Source: Acanthaster planci
Taxonomy: Eukaryota > Echinodermata > Asteroidea > Valvatida > Acanthasteridae
Assembly: GCF_001949145.1 (NCBI RefSeq)
Contig: NW_019091394.1
Coordinates: 1,739,389-1,803,388 of the forward strand
Length of the DNA stretch: 64,000 bases
Reading direction: 5' to 3'
This document shows positions 10,964 to 23,253 of this stretch, piece after piece. Both the position numbers and the translations under genes were made by a program. The notes under the pieces are model-generated. The model saw nothing but the letters and a program-made list of their open reading frames with translations, did not search any database and was not told where the DNA came from. Position 1 is the first letter of the stretch. The number at the start of each line of letters is the position of its first letter.

Positions 10964-13900
10964 TTTTATTTCATTTCTCTCAGTTTTAGTTTTGAGTTTC
11001 AAAAAAAAAAAAATTAACCTCGCTTCCGATTCAATATTGACAACTTGTTAATAGGGTAAACTGTGCAACAACATTGACCTGTGGCGGGCACTTCGTGTGT
11101 GCTGGCTTTATACTGTATTCCTGTTGTAACTTGTTTTTTCAAGCCTAATATGGAACGTTTTATGAACACCATCAAAAGCCTCCAGTTTTAAATTTGTCTT
11201 TTTTAAAACTGATATTGTTTACTAAAATGTACCCCAAAACATGAAGAATAAGACGGTGGAGGATAACGATGCCTGAAACTTGCACTCAGTGGCTTTCTTC
11301 TCAGTGGCTTACCACAGCTGAATGGTTATGTGACCTGTTTCGCAACCATAAGCCCTCTTTGTACCCTATGATCGTCGCCGCAATTTTTCGTTGGTAATCT
11401 GCATTCCTAAAACGTTGTGTACTGCAATATAGGAAGTTGAATATTCATGCCATCGTTGGTGCTTGATATGATCCGACAACAACATCAAATTTAGTGCTTG
11501 CGTAGTTGCTTTTACTAGGCTGTGTACCCGAAGTGTTCATGTGCAGTTGTTGCCCTTATCGAACACTTTCTTCTGGACTTCTTTTTGGAACAAATAGCCA
11601 AGCTGTTTGTGTTTTGTTTGAATAATTTTTATTATGGCATTTGTACAAAGGCGTATTGTATGAGATTTCACGATCACTCCCTGTGATGAAATAGCGCATT
11701 TTGTTTCTAATGAACTGAGCTTTCTAGAAGTAGTGAATATTTTGATGGCCAGTCTTAGACAAATTCGTACCTAGTCTTTGAACACTGATGTATTGGACGG
11801 AGGAGACTAGAATTACAAACTTTGCATGGATAATGAAACAGTGTGTCAAAATTGAAAAAGTTTAGTTATGATGGCAAAAGTAGGTCTAATATCAGGAATT
11901 TTTCTCTCTCTATTTCCTGGTCACATCGATAGTTTGTATTTAATTGCAAGCAAAAAACTACAAGCCAGGGTATTACTGGTCCCACTTGTCCAGCTAAGAT
12001 GCAGGCAGCAATAAGGCATTTTTGGAATGTTTTCTATTATTCGTCAGACGCGGCGGCGACCATCATTGGACGCTTTGAAGTGCGTGAGTTACAACTCCTT
12101 CTGTGTCCTTCCTCCATGCTCGTACGTACGACTTGTATGTCATGTATAAGTTCATTTATTTCACACAATCGTGGCCCTGCAGCCAAATCAAAAGTGTGGC
12201 TCAAACAGAAATTAAAATAAACTGAAAATTTAAATCATTAAAAAGAACAAAACACATAAAATACAAGTGACAAAAACGAAATTTTTGAAATTTTCAAAGT
12301 TGTAATATCGAAATCGCCCACTTATTTGAAAAGGTCAGTGAAAGGGGAACTGGACTTTTTTGGTGGTTCTTGCTGGGAGCTGGTAAATCTTTATTGTTAG
12401 ATCTAGGGCACCTGCTTTGACTTTCCAATCGAGTTGGTGGGACAAGGGAACAAGTGCAGGAATTTGTTGATAGCCCTTGAGTAAAATTATACCAGTGCTC
12501 TAACCTCCTTCCAAATCCAAATTACGATTGTACAGGCGCTTTTTGAATGGCCTCTGATAAGACTGTTACTTGGCCAAGAGTGTCAAAAACGTATGCATAT
12601 TTTTTCAAGATTTGCTCTAATGTAGCCACTGTACACAGTTCTAAGTTCATTGGCATCAATCGAGAATGTCGAAAAGTCTCTTGTTTGCGTTTGCCAGCAC
12701 CTCTCTAATATACTCAGAAACGTAGCTTTTGAACCGAATGCCAGTGATTCGTTGCCTATTTTAAGATATTATTGAGCATTTGCCATTATTGAACCACAAC
12801 GAATACCATCCTGCTGCTTCGAAAGAAAGCAGAAAACGACTAAAAATGCGTAGGCTACATACCTGTGGAGTCTCAATGTATTTATTTCCGAGGAAGAAGT
12901 CCCGTTGTGACGGGTAGTTGTAATGCTGAATTATACGTGCGTCAAAGGTTTCTCAAAACGGCCGGCTGTCTACCAAAAACGATGAACTTACTTGACTCCA
13001 GACTTGCGTTTGGCTGAAAGCTGAAACTCTTTTGCAGGGTCCTCTTGGGAAAGCGTTTTTATAGAATTTGTCACTAGGTCAGAATGCTTGACGACTGGCA
13101 AACCACAATGTTGTGTCTGAACAAATAGCGAGGCGGAAGTTACATTCCTTGGCTTTGCAGTACACCTTTTGAAATTAAAATGGCTTCTCGAAATAATCAC
13201 GTTTGAAGGCCATGATTTCGAGATAAGGAGACAAAAACCGCCTGAAAAAGTGCTCATACGTGAAAAAATCTCTATTCACTCGGCGGAACGACATTCGTTG
13301 AATTATGGCATAGGGTAAACCTTCAATTTTCATTTCATTTCCGCAACCTATATTCACTATCAAAGTTCATGTGCTATATAAATAAAAAACATTATAGGCC
13401 TATTTGGCTTGTTAAAGCCTGGTTTGCGTAAACATGCTTGTGCAGTTAGAACAGCAGTCAATGAGAATGGAAATGACTGCACTTGGTATGGTCCATGAAG
13501 GGTGTGTTGACATTGGAAAGCTCCTTTAGCTGTGAAGCCGTACAACGGTTTTATGGCTTTCCGAACTTGGTGCATAGTTAAGCGTGTAGTATGTAGACTC
13601 ACAAAGTACACCGACGATGAGAGTGTCATGTACAGCGTACCACCCATTGCACTGTTCCATACTTTACCAACAATTTAATGATGGTATAGTCCAAAGAAGT
13701 TATCCTGACTTCCCACTGAGCAGGTATGCTTGTGTACCTGGAAATTATGAATTGGTCATGACTATCTGAAGTAGGTTTGTTCCCTTTTCCTTACTCGACT
13801 TCTTTGGGCTAATCATTGCGTACCTCCAGAGAAATGTATAGTGTTTAAAGTTGTGTTTAAGAGGGGAAAAGGTTTAGCATGTTAGTTATTTTATCTTAGT

Positions 13901-14223
13901 CTTGGTTCAAATGGTCCCCAAGTAAATAAAGAATAACATAACTAGTACACAAACTAGAATGCCACATTACAATTGCATGAAGGGTCTTTACATGCATAAT
14001 GCAGAGTGGGCAAGAAATTTGTTTCCAAACTCGAAGTTCAAAATACGTTTTTCTCCAAGAGGGACAATGGGAAGTATTAAAAAACACGTCATCATTTGAG
14101 GCTTCACACAATCAGAAAAAGTGTTTTTTAAGTTAAAAAAAAAAGAACTATTCGTTTGAATTTGAGACATTCGTTTCAAATTCCACGTCAGCAATGTGTG
14201 ATCCTATTCACCAAAACCAAGCG
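10964..14223. other. Long non-coding stretch
   Basis: I found no exon with a recognisable domain, no RNA gene and no inverted-end element in this stretch. It contains scattered short open frames and A/T-rich runs only. Confidence 0.35.
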
Positions 14224-14255
14224 GAGGGATTAGCGACATGAATCGCTAATCCCTC
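14224..14255. repeat. Perfect 13-bp stem, 6-nt loop hairpin
   Basis: GAGGGATTAGCGA (14224-14236) is followed by the loop CATGAA and by its exact reverse complement (14243-14255). Such a stem could form in RNA or mark the centre of a decayed fold-back element. No function can be assigned. Confidence 0.7.
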
Positions 14256-16148
14256 GCTGTTGCTGCATCAAATCGGGATATAGAGAGAAAGTTTGCAGCC
14301 GCTGGCTTGATATAAATCAACTGCTTATTGTAGGGAATCAGTCTGGGAAATCCCTGGAAACAGAGAGGTGAATGATTGGCGACAGACTTTATTTTACATT
14401 GAACAGCTTTCAACTTTAACATGGGAAAATCCCTCACATGATTATTCATTTTTACGATTCCCTTCCAAAATACCAACCGACTGGGACTGCTATAAACTAA
14501 ATACTGTCTCCACACCCCGCATGCTACTTGCATGAAGTCTGAGGTACAGTCCACTTAAAGCAACTACACCAAGCGACAACACAGAGGGCGGCATAAATGT
14601 ACAGAAATGAAAAGCGAGGGGCTGAGTGTTTTCTGGAACTGCATGGTTTTTTAGTCTGCACTCACATGCACATCATTCTTGTGATTTTAGAATCTATGTT
14701 CCTTGAGAGGGAAGTGCGCCACGAACTACCGATGTGAAATCTTTACGCCAGTCCCTTCTCACTTATTAAACAGTGTAAAGATGACACGTTTGACCGTACT
14801 AAGGTAGCAGCAGGAAGCAAATCATCAAACTAGTGAATTTATTTATAAGATGGTTAAACACATTTCGGCAAAGCCATCAATGTAAGCATACACTCAAATA
14901 AACATTCATTCCTTCATGCGCAGAATTATATTATGATAAACAGTGAGGGATCCAGCATTTACAGGTGGCGGGGTTATAATTCTTACCAAGGAGGAGGNAG
15001 AGCATTCGACAGCAGTATATGGACAAACTGTCAAAGTAGAGGGCGCTAAACTGCAAGGCAGGGGAGCACGCGGTTTTCACCCCTTGTCTCTTTTACTTTA
15101 AACTTAAATTTTGAAGGGTCAGCCCCTTCCACCCAGCCATTCCCGCGATAGGTAGCCATGGGGTCCATTTTATTAAAGACGTAACAAACTGCCTGTGTAC
15201 ATTTTGCATGCTTGGTCAGTTCTTTTACTTCTCAGAAGCGAGACATACAATAAGACCCACACCCGGCATGATATCTACCGACCCTTGGAAAAACATTCCC
15301 TGCTTGGTTCGTTTCCCATCTACCCAATTAAATACACTAGTGCGATTGCTTTACATGAAGGTGCTAAAATATATTAAGATGTCAGGCAGAAATTACAAAA
15401 CTGACATGATACGTAGGTGCTAAGCTAAACTACGAAAAACATGCCGAAAAAGTGCACAATCGACTCTGGCTGTCGGGAGGCAAACCCAAGCGAAGGTCGA
15501 GAGAGTAAGCATCTTGACCCGGCACTTCTCGGTTAATTAATAACTGGTAAAAGTACAGACAGCAAAATCGGCGCTTGTGACGTAGCAAAGCGAAGGTGCA
15601 TACAACTTTATAGACATTATACTTAGGTTTCGTGAAACAGTAATACCTTGCAAATTCACGAGTGCTGGCTACAAACCACAAGCAACCCGAATAAACTGTT
15701 TTAATTTCAATGGATATTTAAAAGATGGCACTGCCTGTTTTCGTTCCTTATTTCTAAAATTTACTGATGATTAAAAGTGGGTATTTTCTGAGTAAATCAT
15801 TCGCAAGTTACAGATTTTCCGATTGCATTCGTATGTTGAGGTAAATGCACAGACAGATAGTTATGATACTGCTCACCCTACAAATTTCTGGCGTTTGAAA
15901 CCACTCAGCGGTCTATAAAATGGTTTCTGTGTCATTATTACAAGTCTATGACGAGCTCCAATTAAAAGAAATGAGATAAATTAAAACTCGGATAATCAAT
16001 TTCCATGGTCAAGTATGGGGATTGTCGCTTTGAGATGATAATAATGAAATCACAATTTTTGAAGCCGTACTGACGGAAATTTGCCGTCTTGGAGATGACT
16101 AGTCCTAGTTTCATTGCCCGTACCTGCGTCGAATACCGGCGATTCACA
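14256..16148. other. Non-coding stretch
   Basis: No gene recognised. There is one ambiguous base (n) at about 14998. A copy of the motif GTAGAGGGCGCTA, which fits the animal CTCF core, lies at 15036-15048. Confidence 0.35.
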
Positions 16149-16287
16149 ATAGTGCGCCACCAAGAGTTTAAAATGCGTTCAATCACAACGCACCAAATCT
16201 GTCGACCCTCTCCAAACGCGCATTTGGTCGAAAGATTTCGCGCATTATGATTGGCCAACGCGTTGCAAACTCGTGGTGGCGCACTAT
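16149..16287. mobile_element. 139-bp near-palindromic MITE
   Basis: The left arm (16149 to about 16208) begins ATAGTGCGCCACCAAGAGTT. The reverse complement of the right arm (about 16227-16287) begins ATAGTGCGCCACCACGAGTT. The arms occupy almost the whole element, leaving a spacer of only about 18 bp, so a single strand could fold into a long hairpin. No coding capacity is present. Confidence 0.7.
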
Positions 16288-18971
16288 ATGGCCGTATTCA
16301 TCGCTAGAAAAGTTGTGGCCGAGTAGCAGTGGGAAGCATTTTACACAACATTCTGGGGATATAAAGTGTACTTTCCTATGGGAATTTTTCTTGGCAGTCT
16401 TGGGAGGAGACTATTCTTCACACCTAATGAGAGCCCCCGTTGAAATTTGGACTTTACTTGCATTAAAAAAAAAACCCAAGACATTAATATTTATAAAGAA
16501 AAAAAGCAATTTGAAAGAAAAATAAAGAGCTCTTCTGGGATTCCAACCCTTTTTCAAACCTGGTTTCCACAGACTGTTGAGTAAAACGTTCTCAACAGGC
16601 GGGCGTTCTACCATGCCATTGAGGCTGCAGCCATGCTATGGGGTTTGTGAGATATGTATTTTTTAAAAAATGCATTCCTGAAATACTGATTAAAAAGTCT
16701 AATAGCATTGTTCGACCTAACAACATTTCAAAGAATCTTCTTCCCGTGTACGTTTTCCATTGAAAATATCGATTGTTATGAAAGAACTAAATACACGTAT
16801 TAGGTGTAGGCCTAGCGACGTCGTTTATGATGGTGAGTAGTCAGAAGATCCAACGTTGATCTCACAAAGGTCGAGGAAAGCCATCGTCTGGTCTCTCAGG
16901 TTCAGGGTCTGGTCTCTCAGGTTCATGGTCCGGTAGCTCTGCAACAGTAGTGGATAAAAGCCAATCGTCAAGAATGTCATTTTGAAAGCAAGCGCTTTGG
17001 TAAGCTCTTGGTTCCGTCCCTGCACATGAATGCCTTTCGGTTGTATAAAAATATACGTTTGCATGCTTTCCCGGCAGTTTGAAATAAAATCTACTCAGTG
17101 TCTGAAGGCCCACTCAATGGAACATAACTGATGGAGCGTCCTCTACCACATTTGCAATAATGCAGACGCACACCGAGTAAGTCATCCAGAGGAGGTGTGT
17201 AGATCTAAAAATGACTTATGAACAAACCAGACTATCTTGGGAATTTGTCATAGGTTACATGAATACATACTGTAACTTTGTGAAGAATGAATCAGCGTAA
17301 AAAATCAAAAGCCTGTTTCGAATTTAAATCTGTCAAATTATTGTCCCCCGAGGAGACCTGCCTGTTCAAATTGCCAGGAAGACCTGACTGCCTGATCCTT
17401 TCTCCTCTGATAAGCCGGATCTTTAACATACACCAGAATGTCTCTGTGTTAATGAACCAGCCACAGTTAACCACAACCAGCCAGCCTGAGGCAGCCCAGC
17501 ACGACAGGTTATTAAGAAATTACATACTCTCACCTTAGCTAGGAGCAGCTACCGCTGGTTGCTCCAGCAGAGCAGTATCGATAACGAACTACGTTCCTGT
17601 TTTAATAAGAAGAAGACATTTTTTTCAGACGATTTATCAAGTTGACCAAGATTCACATACAGGGAAGTTGGAGAACCCACTTAGTTTTTTTTCGTTGAGT
17701 TTAGGCTCGATATGGATTTTGGTTTGTCCATTAAATCTTTATGTTTTAATGAGGTCATTGCTTTGTCTTTTGAAAGTACAAGTATTTGGCCAAATCATGT
17801 TGACTTTTCAATGAGCAGAAATCTAAGATTCGCTGGATCAAAGGAGAGAGGTATGCATGTTGACTCAGAGGCATTTTCGGAGAGGGGGTGAATTAAAATA
17901 AGGAAGACAGATGACGTTTGAGTTTGGTTCTTTTCTCTTCCTTGCTGGAGCCTGTAGAACCCCAAATACACACTTTACGTCTAATTTCATATGTTCACCC
18001 CGTAAACACCAAAGAAATTTTCAAGAGATTTTTGGGTCTCCTAAAAATTTCGCTATGCATCTGCTATGAGGAATACAAACGCATGTACATTTCATCGCAT
18101 TATATTCGAATGTGTCCTTAATAAATGAGAATTAATAATCTTATTTCTATACACGCACTGCCTAATGCATATATGAAAAAAGTGGTTTAAATTCCATGAT
18201 TGACAAACAGCAAATTAAGAGTTTAAAATGAAACCTGTATCTGGTGCATCTAGCAATTCCCAAAAATCCACATTGTACAGTGTAACTCTCTACGCTGGCG
18301 TAGGTACAAACGGAACACCTGACGGGAAAATAAAATTATCGAAATGTTTACAGAAATGTTATAATTTCTTTGAAAAAATAACTCTTCTGTACCGTAAACA
18401 TTTTACTTATTGACGCTCTGTAATAGAATTGTGAAATCCTCTAACTCCTTTTCCTCCCCAGTGTCAACAGCACCAATGCCATTAACACCACCAACACCAC
18501 TATCACCACTACAGCCTCCATCATGACCTCACCACAATCATCAATACCACCACCATATTAAACCAAAAAAACACCTAGCTGTTCCCCAAACATCTATCGA
18601 TACAGAAATAACTGGGTCGCAGTTAGCCTTGTTTCATTGCACTTGAAATTATTTGTATCAATTAAGCGTGAGAAAACCTGGCTTGATAAATCAGATAACC
18701 AGCCAAAACTCCATGTGATGTATATTGTTTTGGGATCATATTTAGCTGGTTTTTTGGTTAGCATGACAATCAGTCAGTGTTTGAAATGGTAAATTTGTTT
18801 TTTTTTTGGGGGGGGAAGTTTTTTCATGCATAGAGCAAATTTTGTTCTTAATTAGGGCTATGAAATTGCAGCACTGCATAAATGCTATATAATGATGGAA
18901 ACCTACAACGCATCTGCCTCGTTACTAAGACGAAAATGAAAGAGAGACGGAAAGAGACAGGAATACTCAAC
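16288..18971. other. Non-coding stretch with minor repeats
   Basis: No gene recognised. At 16888-16930 there are two tandem copies of a unit of about 21 bp (TCTGGTCTCTCAGGTTCA...). At 18464-18560 there is an imperfect CCA/CAC-rich trinucleotide tract. A poly-T/poly-G run lies near 18797-18817. Confidence 0.35.
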
Positions 18972-19033
18972 TGTGTTTGTGGCAAAGTCATAGCCAAGAC
19001 GACCAACATACAGTAAGCAATCACAAGCTTCAT
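18972..19033 (-). CDS. Possible first exon of a small secreted peptide (signal peptide)
   Basis: An ATG at 19031-19033 on the minus strand (context AACATGA) opens a typical signal-peptide sequence. Its start MKLVIAYC is followed by a hydrophobic core and a polar end LPQTQ. A weak donor, GTTGAG, ends the exon at 18972 after 20 codons plus two bases; unspliced, the frame runs to 18848. Small secreted peptides often place the signal peptide in the first exon. No mature-peptide exon was found downstream, so this may be chance. I do not recognise a family. Confidence 0.22.
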
Positions 19034-19052
19034 GTTGCGTTCTGGTGAGGTT

Positions 19053-20123
19053 GTACCAAGTTCAGCGAGGACCTGACGATTAAATAATATTCTTATTACC
19101 ATCAACCTTTCGATCCTGGATGTCCAAGGGAAAAAAAACCTGACAATTTTCCATGATGTCATTTGGTCTTCAGTGTGGCACTTGAGATTTCCGTATATTC
19201 ATAAAGTGCTGGGAATACTGCTATAGCGTTGTATAAAATCACTACACTGTAAAAATGTTGGGCAAAACAAAAAGTTGGACAAGGGTAAATTATCCAGATG
19301 TTGGTCACTTTTAGTATAATTGTGGCCTTTTTCAGAAGGATTTACCCAGCAGTTAGACACCTTGTGACCAGATGTTGGGAAGTTGATATTTACACCAATT
19401 TATGGCAAAAATTGGTCAAAATATGTCCAACTTTTTAAATAGTAATTGTTATTTCTTTCCTTCCGCAGAGCCGATATTGTAGAATTTGCGGTCAAGCCTT
19501 CTTCCTTAATTATGTTGACGATTCTTGTATTTGAGCATAAGCTGTACTTTAAAAAAGCAGTCGCGCTCCAAATGAAATAATCTTGTCTTAAAATATGGGG
19601 AAAATTGTGGTGACATTCACGCTTACTCGCTACACTCTATGAAGGTAGGTCCCAAAGGGCCTCTGCGGATAGTCCTGTTTCGGTTTCCAAGTTATAAAAT
19701 GAACTTTAAAACTTGAAAATAAAAATGTTTATTTGCGGTCGAGTGCTTTCTTTGTACTTGTATTGTTTGGATATTATGCTCTGCACTTCTTGCACACATA
19801 GCTAACGACTTGTACTCCTTTGGAAAGTATCCGTGTCAAAAGATTTGTACTCTTGTGGAAATGTACTCAATTCAGCATACACGAAAACAATAAATATGCA
19901 AAAGCGAACGTTGTGCTTTCACAGTGACCAACGAAACATTTACCAAACAAGTTAAATGTACAAAATTTATCACGTACAGAAATTGAGGTAAGTACAGAAA
20001 CTGTAGGCAACATAGCTGAGCGGGATGCGGGCTTGTGCCCGGGGCGAAATGTACTTGTCTTTGTCTACGGGCTCAAAGCCCCGGTTCAAGTCACAATAGC
20101 CCTGTTTATGTCACTCCGTTGTG
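19053..20123. other. Non-coding stretch with tRNA-like fragment
   Basis: No gene recognised. At 20013-20092 an A-box-like string (TAGCTGAGCGG) is followed about 60 bp later by a B-box-like string (GGTTCAAGTC). This is the layout of a degraded tRNA-derived SINE, but no cloverleaf can be drawn and the spacing is long. A tract beginning ACACTGTAAAAA at 19249 resembles a MITE end but has no clear partner. Confidence 0.3.
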
Positions 20124-20805
20124 CAGCGTTGTATGACTCGAGTCAAGGACTCAAGGACACATTTTGCAAGACTCAGACTCGACTCAAGTCACATTGGTCT
20201 ATGACTCGGACTCGACCACAATGACTCGGACTTGAACTTGGTGACTCGTGATTCGAGTCATGTATTTTAATTAAACATAATACGCCGTCGAGATTTACTT
20301 CGTATGCATCTGCGCAATGACTGGTTTGCATGCATGGAGCGTCGTCGCATTGCACATTTTCCACTTAGCCCTTTTACCACTTCACCTGCGCAGTGCTTCT
20401 CTAACGACAGTAGTCTGGTTCGCTGACCTGTAGGCAAGTATGTAGTATATGTACAGCTAAATATCCACTGATGAGTCAACCAGCTGCGTCATGTTCCGTA
20501 TCCACAAACTATGCGGCGGTAATCAGACTACGTGGCGCTGGGCACAAGGTTATTGAAAGGCGAGTACGGACGTACATGTTCAGCCTCATTGTCTCCAGAA
20601 CCAGTCGCGAATATGAACACTTTTTTACAGAAATGGCAAAGCTTACATGTAAATAAAGAATGCGTGGCCTGCGCCTAGTTTGATACACTGAGAATAATTT
20701 GGCTGAACAAGTTGATAGAAGGCTTGGGACTCGTGACTCGGACTCCACGTTTGTGACTCGCGGCTTGGACTCGGATTCGACATTGGTGACTCGACTACAA
20801 CACTG
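20124..20805. mobile_element. hAT-like non-autonomous DNA transposon, 682 bp, 8-bp target duplication
   Basis: The flanks CCGTTGTG (20116-20123) and CCGTCGTG (20806-20813) match at seven of eight positions. The ends are CAGCGTTGTATGACTCGAGT and, as reverse complement of the right end, CAGTGTTGTAGTCGAGTCAC. Both ends lead into subterminal arrays of GACTCG-type hexamers (about 20137-20262 and 20729-20796). There is no transposase. The termini resemble those of the element at 5243-6600 although the subterminal repeat unit differs. Confidence 0.83.
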
Positions 20806-20813
20806 CCGTCGTG

Positions 20814-21639
20814 TAACCTTTCGCTATACCGAGCGTATATGGACAGTTTCTGCAGCCAATGTCAGTCGAATATTTCCTTCTTCATTAAAAGGCAAGGCAA
20901 CAGTAAATTCCCAAGCCTACATGTAACTAAGGAGTTTAGGAGAGAACGAAATGATGAAAGCGACACCCTCAATAATCAAATCAGATGTTCATTGGCAAGT
21001 GTTCAGAAAAAGCTTGCCCCAATCACGAGGTATAGCAACAGTGGTTTACTGAGGAGAATTCAAGTTATGTTCACCTGAATTTAATGAACTCAGTGTACCA
21101 GATTTGGGTCAAAGTTAACTCGCAAAAGGCTTCAATATTAGTTAAGTGTCAGATTTCTACCATTGCTTTGAGAAGCCTTTCGTGCGTTCACATTCTTTGC
21201 ATAATAAGGACCCCTTCAAGGCTGGGTGACCAACAAAACACAATGAGGAAGTATTTCCAACATTAAAGCCAAATATATTTTCATGTAACTCTGTCTTGCA
21301 GGCGATCTAAAGCGATACAGAGCGCAGACAATTACCGCCAAAAATCACTCGTTTATTTCCGTCTACATGCAAAGGGCTTTGCTTAAATTTCCCAGCAAAC
21401 TTTGATTTGCATATCCGTCTTCTTAACACTAAAACACACAAAGATACAAAGTGGGATACAAATCCTCGAATCAGCACATATCAGGACAGAACGCTTGCAT
21501 CTTTTGCCTGCCACAGTAAAAGGCAGTCAGTGTTGGTGACAAAAGAAAATATTGATATGACAACAACACCTCCACGACGGCCATGTTGCCTGGACTTGTG
21601 AATAATTTTGAAACCGTCTGGTAACTGGTCGTGAAATGT
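20814..21639. other. Non-coding stretch
   Basis: Short open frames only. No exon, RNA gene or inverted-end element recognised. Confidence 0.35.
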
Positions 21640-21756
21640 GGCCGTGTCCAAAACGGGCTTCCAGAGCTACGGCTAGGTCTATTGTCTGCGCGTCTCCACG
21701 CGTTTCCATTGGAGCGAGGACCTAGACCTAGCTCTAGTCAAGAGATTCGGATGCAG
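21640..21756. mobile_element. MITE family, copy 1 (117 bp)
   Basis: Three copies of one element occur in the window, at 21640-21756, 22636-22753 and 44811-44930. Each starts GGCCGTGTCC or a variant and ends CGGATGCAG or a variant, giving imperfect inverted ends. Inside, GCTACGGCTAGGTCT faces an inverted AGACCTAGACCTAGC, so the unit can fold back. This copy reads GGCCGTGTCCAAAACGGGCT at its left end. Confidence 0.75.
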
Positions 21757-21876
21757 ATACCATTATCCGTCTCCTTAAATCCAGCCCATGATCAGTAAGT
21801 AACTCACTGATCTCAGTAGCTTTATTGCGGACTGATCTTGTACTAAACATTCCGAACTTTAGGGGAGAGCCGTCAT

Positions 21877-21922
21877 GGGGGGGGGGGTCGCGGGGGAGGG
21901 GAGAGAGAGACGGGGGGGGGGA
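21877..21922 (+). repeat. G-rich tract
   Basis: Several runs of three to ten guanines, separated by short AGAGAGAC and TCGC spacers, occupy this interval. The pattern is compatible with a G-quadruplex on the plus strand. Run lengths in such tracts are also error-prone in assemblies. Confidence 0.6.
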
Positions 21923-22635
21923 GTAAAGAGTAAAACGACTGAAGGTACAGCTGAACGTCAGAATTAAGCACAAATTTGGATTGTCATAATATCTCAGAAA
22001 GTGATCAATAATCTATACATGGCAGCTTCATGATTACCGATATAAATGCACGCTAGAAATATGATGAACGTACACTAAATAATCTACAATACAGGGTAAA
22101 GAAACTGAATCTTTAAAAAAATATCTTTTAAAACCATGTATACTACTTAAGTATAGTATTGGGCCGATTTTATTCCAGGGCAAAGGACATTGATGTCGAA
22201 CTGTTTCAAGAAATACAGTAGTTTTTGCCTTCACAAGGCGAAACGTGGCTGCTGGCCCAATATTATATGAGTTGACTTCAGTATTCCTCAAAAAATGACT
22301 TCAGGACGCAGAAAATTGTTTTCAAATTTAAACATTAAGATACCCTGATGATATTTGTATAAGTTAAAATTTGATAGGGTGTTCAATTTCTGGAATAGTG
22401 GTTCGGTATGGTGTATTGTCTCTAGGACCAGATTTTGTAATAACCAGTAACGATTCTTCGGTAATATAATATTTAATCACAGAGGTTAACTAGGAGTTTC
22501 CCCACGCTTACAATCGATACTGAAGATGGGGCAGAGCCAGGCTATTATAAATAGAAAGTAGTACATTTGCTGGCAACAAGTAAATTTTCAACTTGCATTT
22601 CAATAGGCAATAGCGCTACCTATTATAGATCTTGA

Positions 22636-22753
22636 GCCGTGTCCGAAACTGGCTTCCAGAGCTACGGCTAGGTCTATCGTCTGCACGTCTCTGTGTATTT
22701 CCTACCGGGTGAAGATCTAGTCGTAGCTCTGGAAAACAGATCTTGATGCAGCC
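22636..22753. mobile_element. MITE family, copy 2 (118 bp)
   Basis: Same family as 21640-21756. The left end reads GCCGTGTCCGAAACTGGCTT and the right end GATGCAGCC. This copy is the most diverged in its centre, where TTTCCTACCGGGTGAAG replaces the TTCCATTGGAGCGAGG-type block. The reading frame that crosses it on the minus strand is not a gene. Confidence 0.7.
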
Positions 22754-22857
22754 AGGGATGCTTCCCGGAACTTTGGCATAGTTCCTGAACGGGATTGCGA
22801 GTCCCCGCACAGAGGGCAGCCAGTTGTTGCTTTTGAACACAGCCCAAGGGTTACATA

Positions 22858-23253
22858 TGGTGACCCTGGAGGAACATTGCCAATCGTCAATATTGAGGCC
22901 AATGTTCACGACCAAATTTACGACTAGTTGTATCTCCGGTTGCACATATTGCAGCTGAGATTTTTTTGTCAGCAAGCTAGGCGGAAATGAAATGTTCACG
23001 CTCACGCGCAATGACCTACATTTTCGGCTTGATCTCAAGTCGTTATTCGACTGGGCAGTTTTGGCACAACGCAGGGTGCCACAACGTTTAAAAAGCAGTT
23101 GCTGTGTCTACAGCCGAGTAGCTTCTCTCTGTAACAGGCTTGCTGGGGAAAAAATCCCGGCAATATTCGCAACCAGAGAGTGAGTCGTGAATTTTGGTAG
23201 TGAATATTGACGTCAATATATTGACGATTGGTGATGCCTCTCCAGGGCCACCA
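22858..23253. repeat. Inverted pair of ~67-bp homologous segments with TGACGTCA palindrome
   Basis: Segment 22858-22924 (including CCAATCGTCAATATTGA) is repeated in inverse orientation at 23184-23253. The two segments share about three quarters of their bases, with one small indel. The right copy has expanded at the ATTGACGTCAATATATTGACG position into two overlapping perfect palindromes (23206-23217 and 23211-23226). It may be a fold-back element or a decayed inverted duplication. Confidence 0.55.

Noticed and set aside
20010-20092. tRNA gene suggested by A-box and B-box strings
   Set aside because: Spacing is too long and no acceptor or anticodon stem can be formed. At best it is a degraded SINE.
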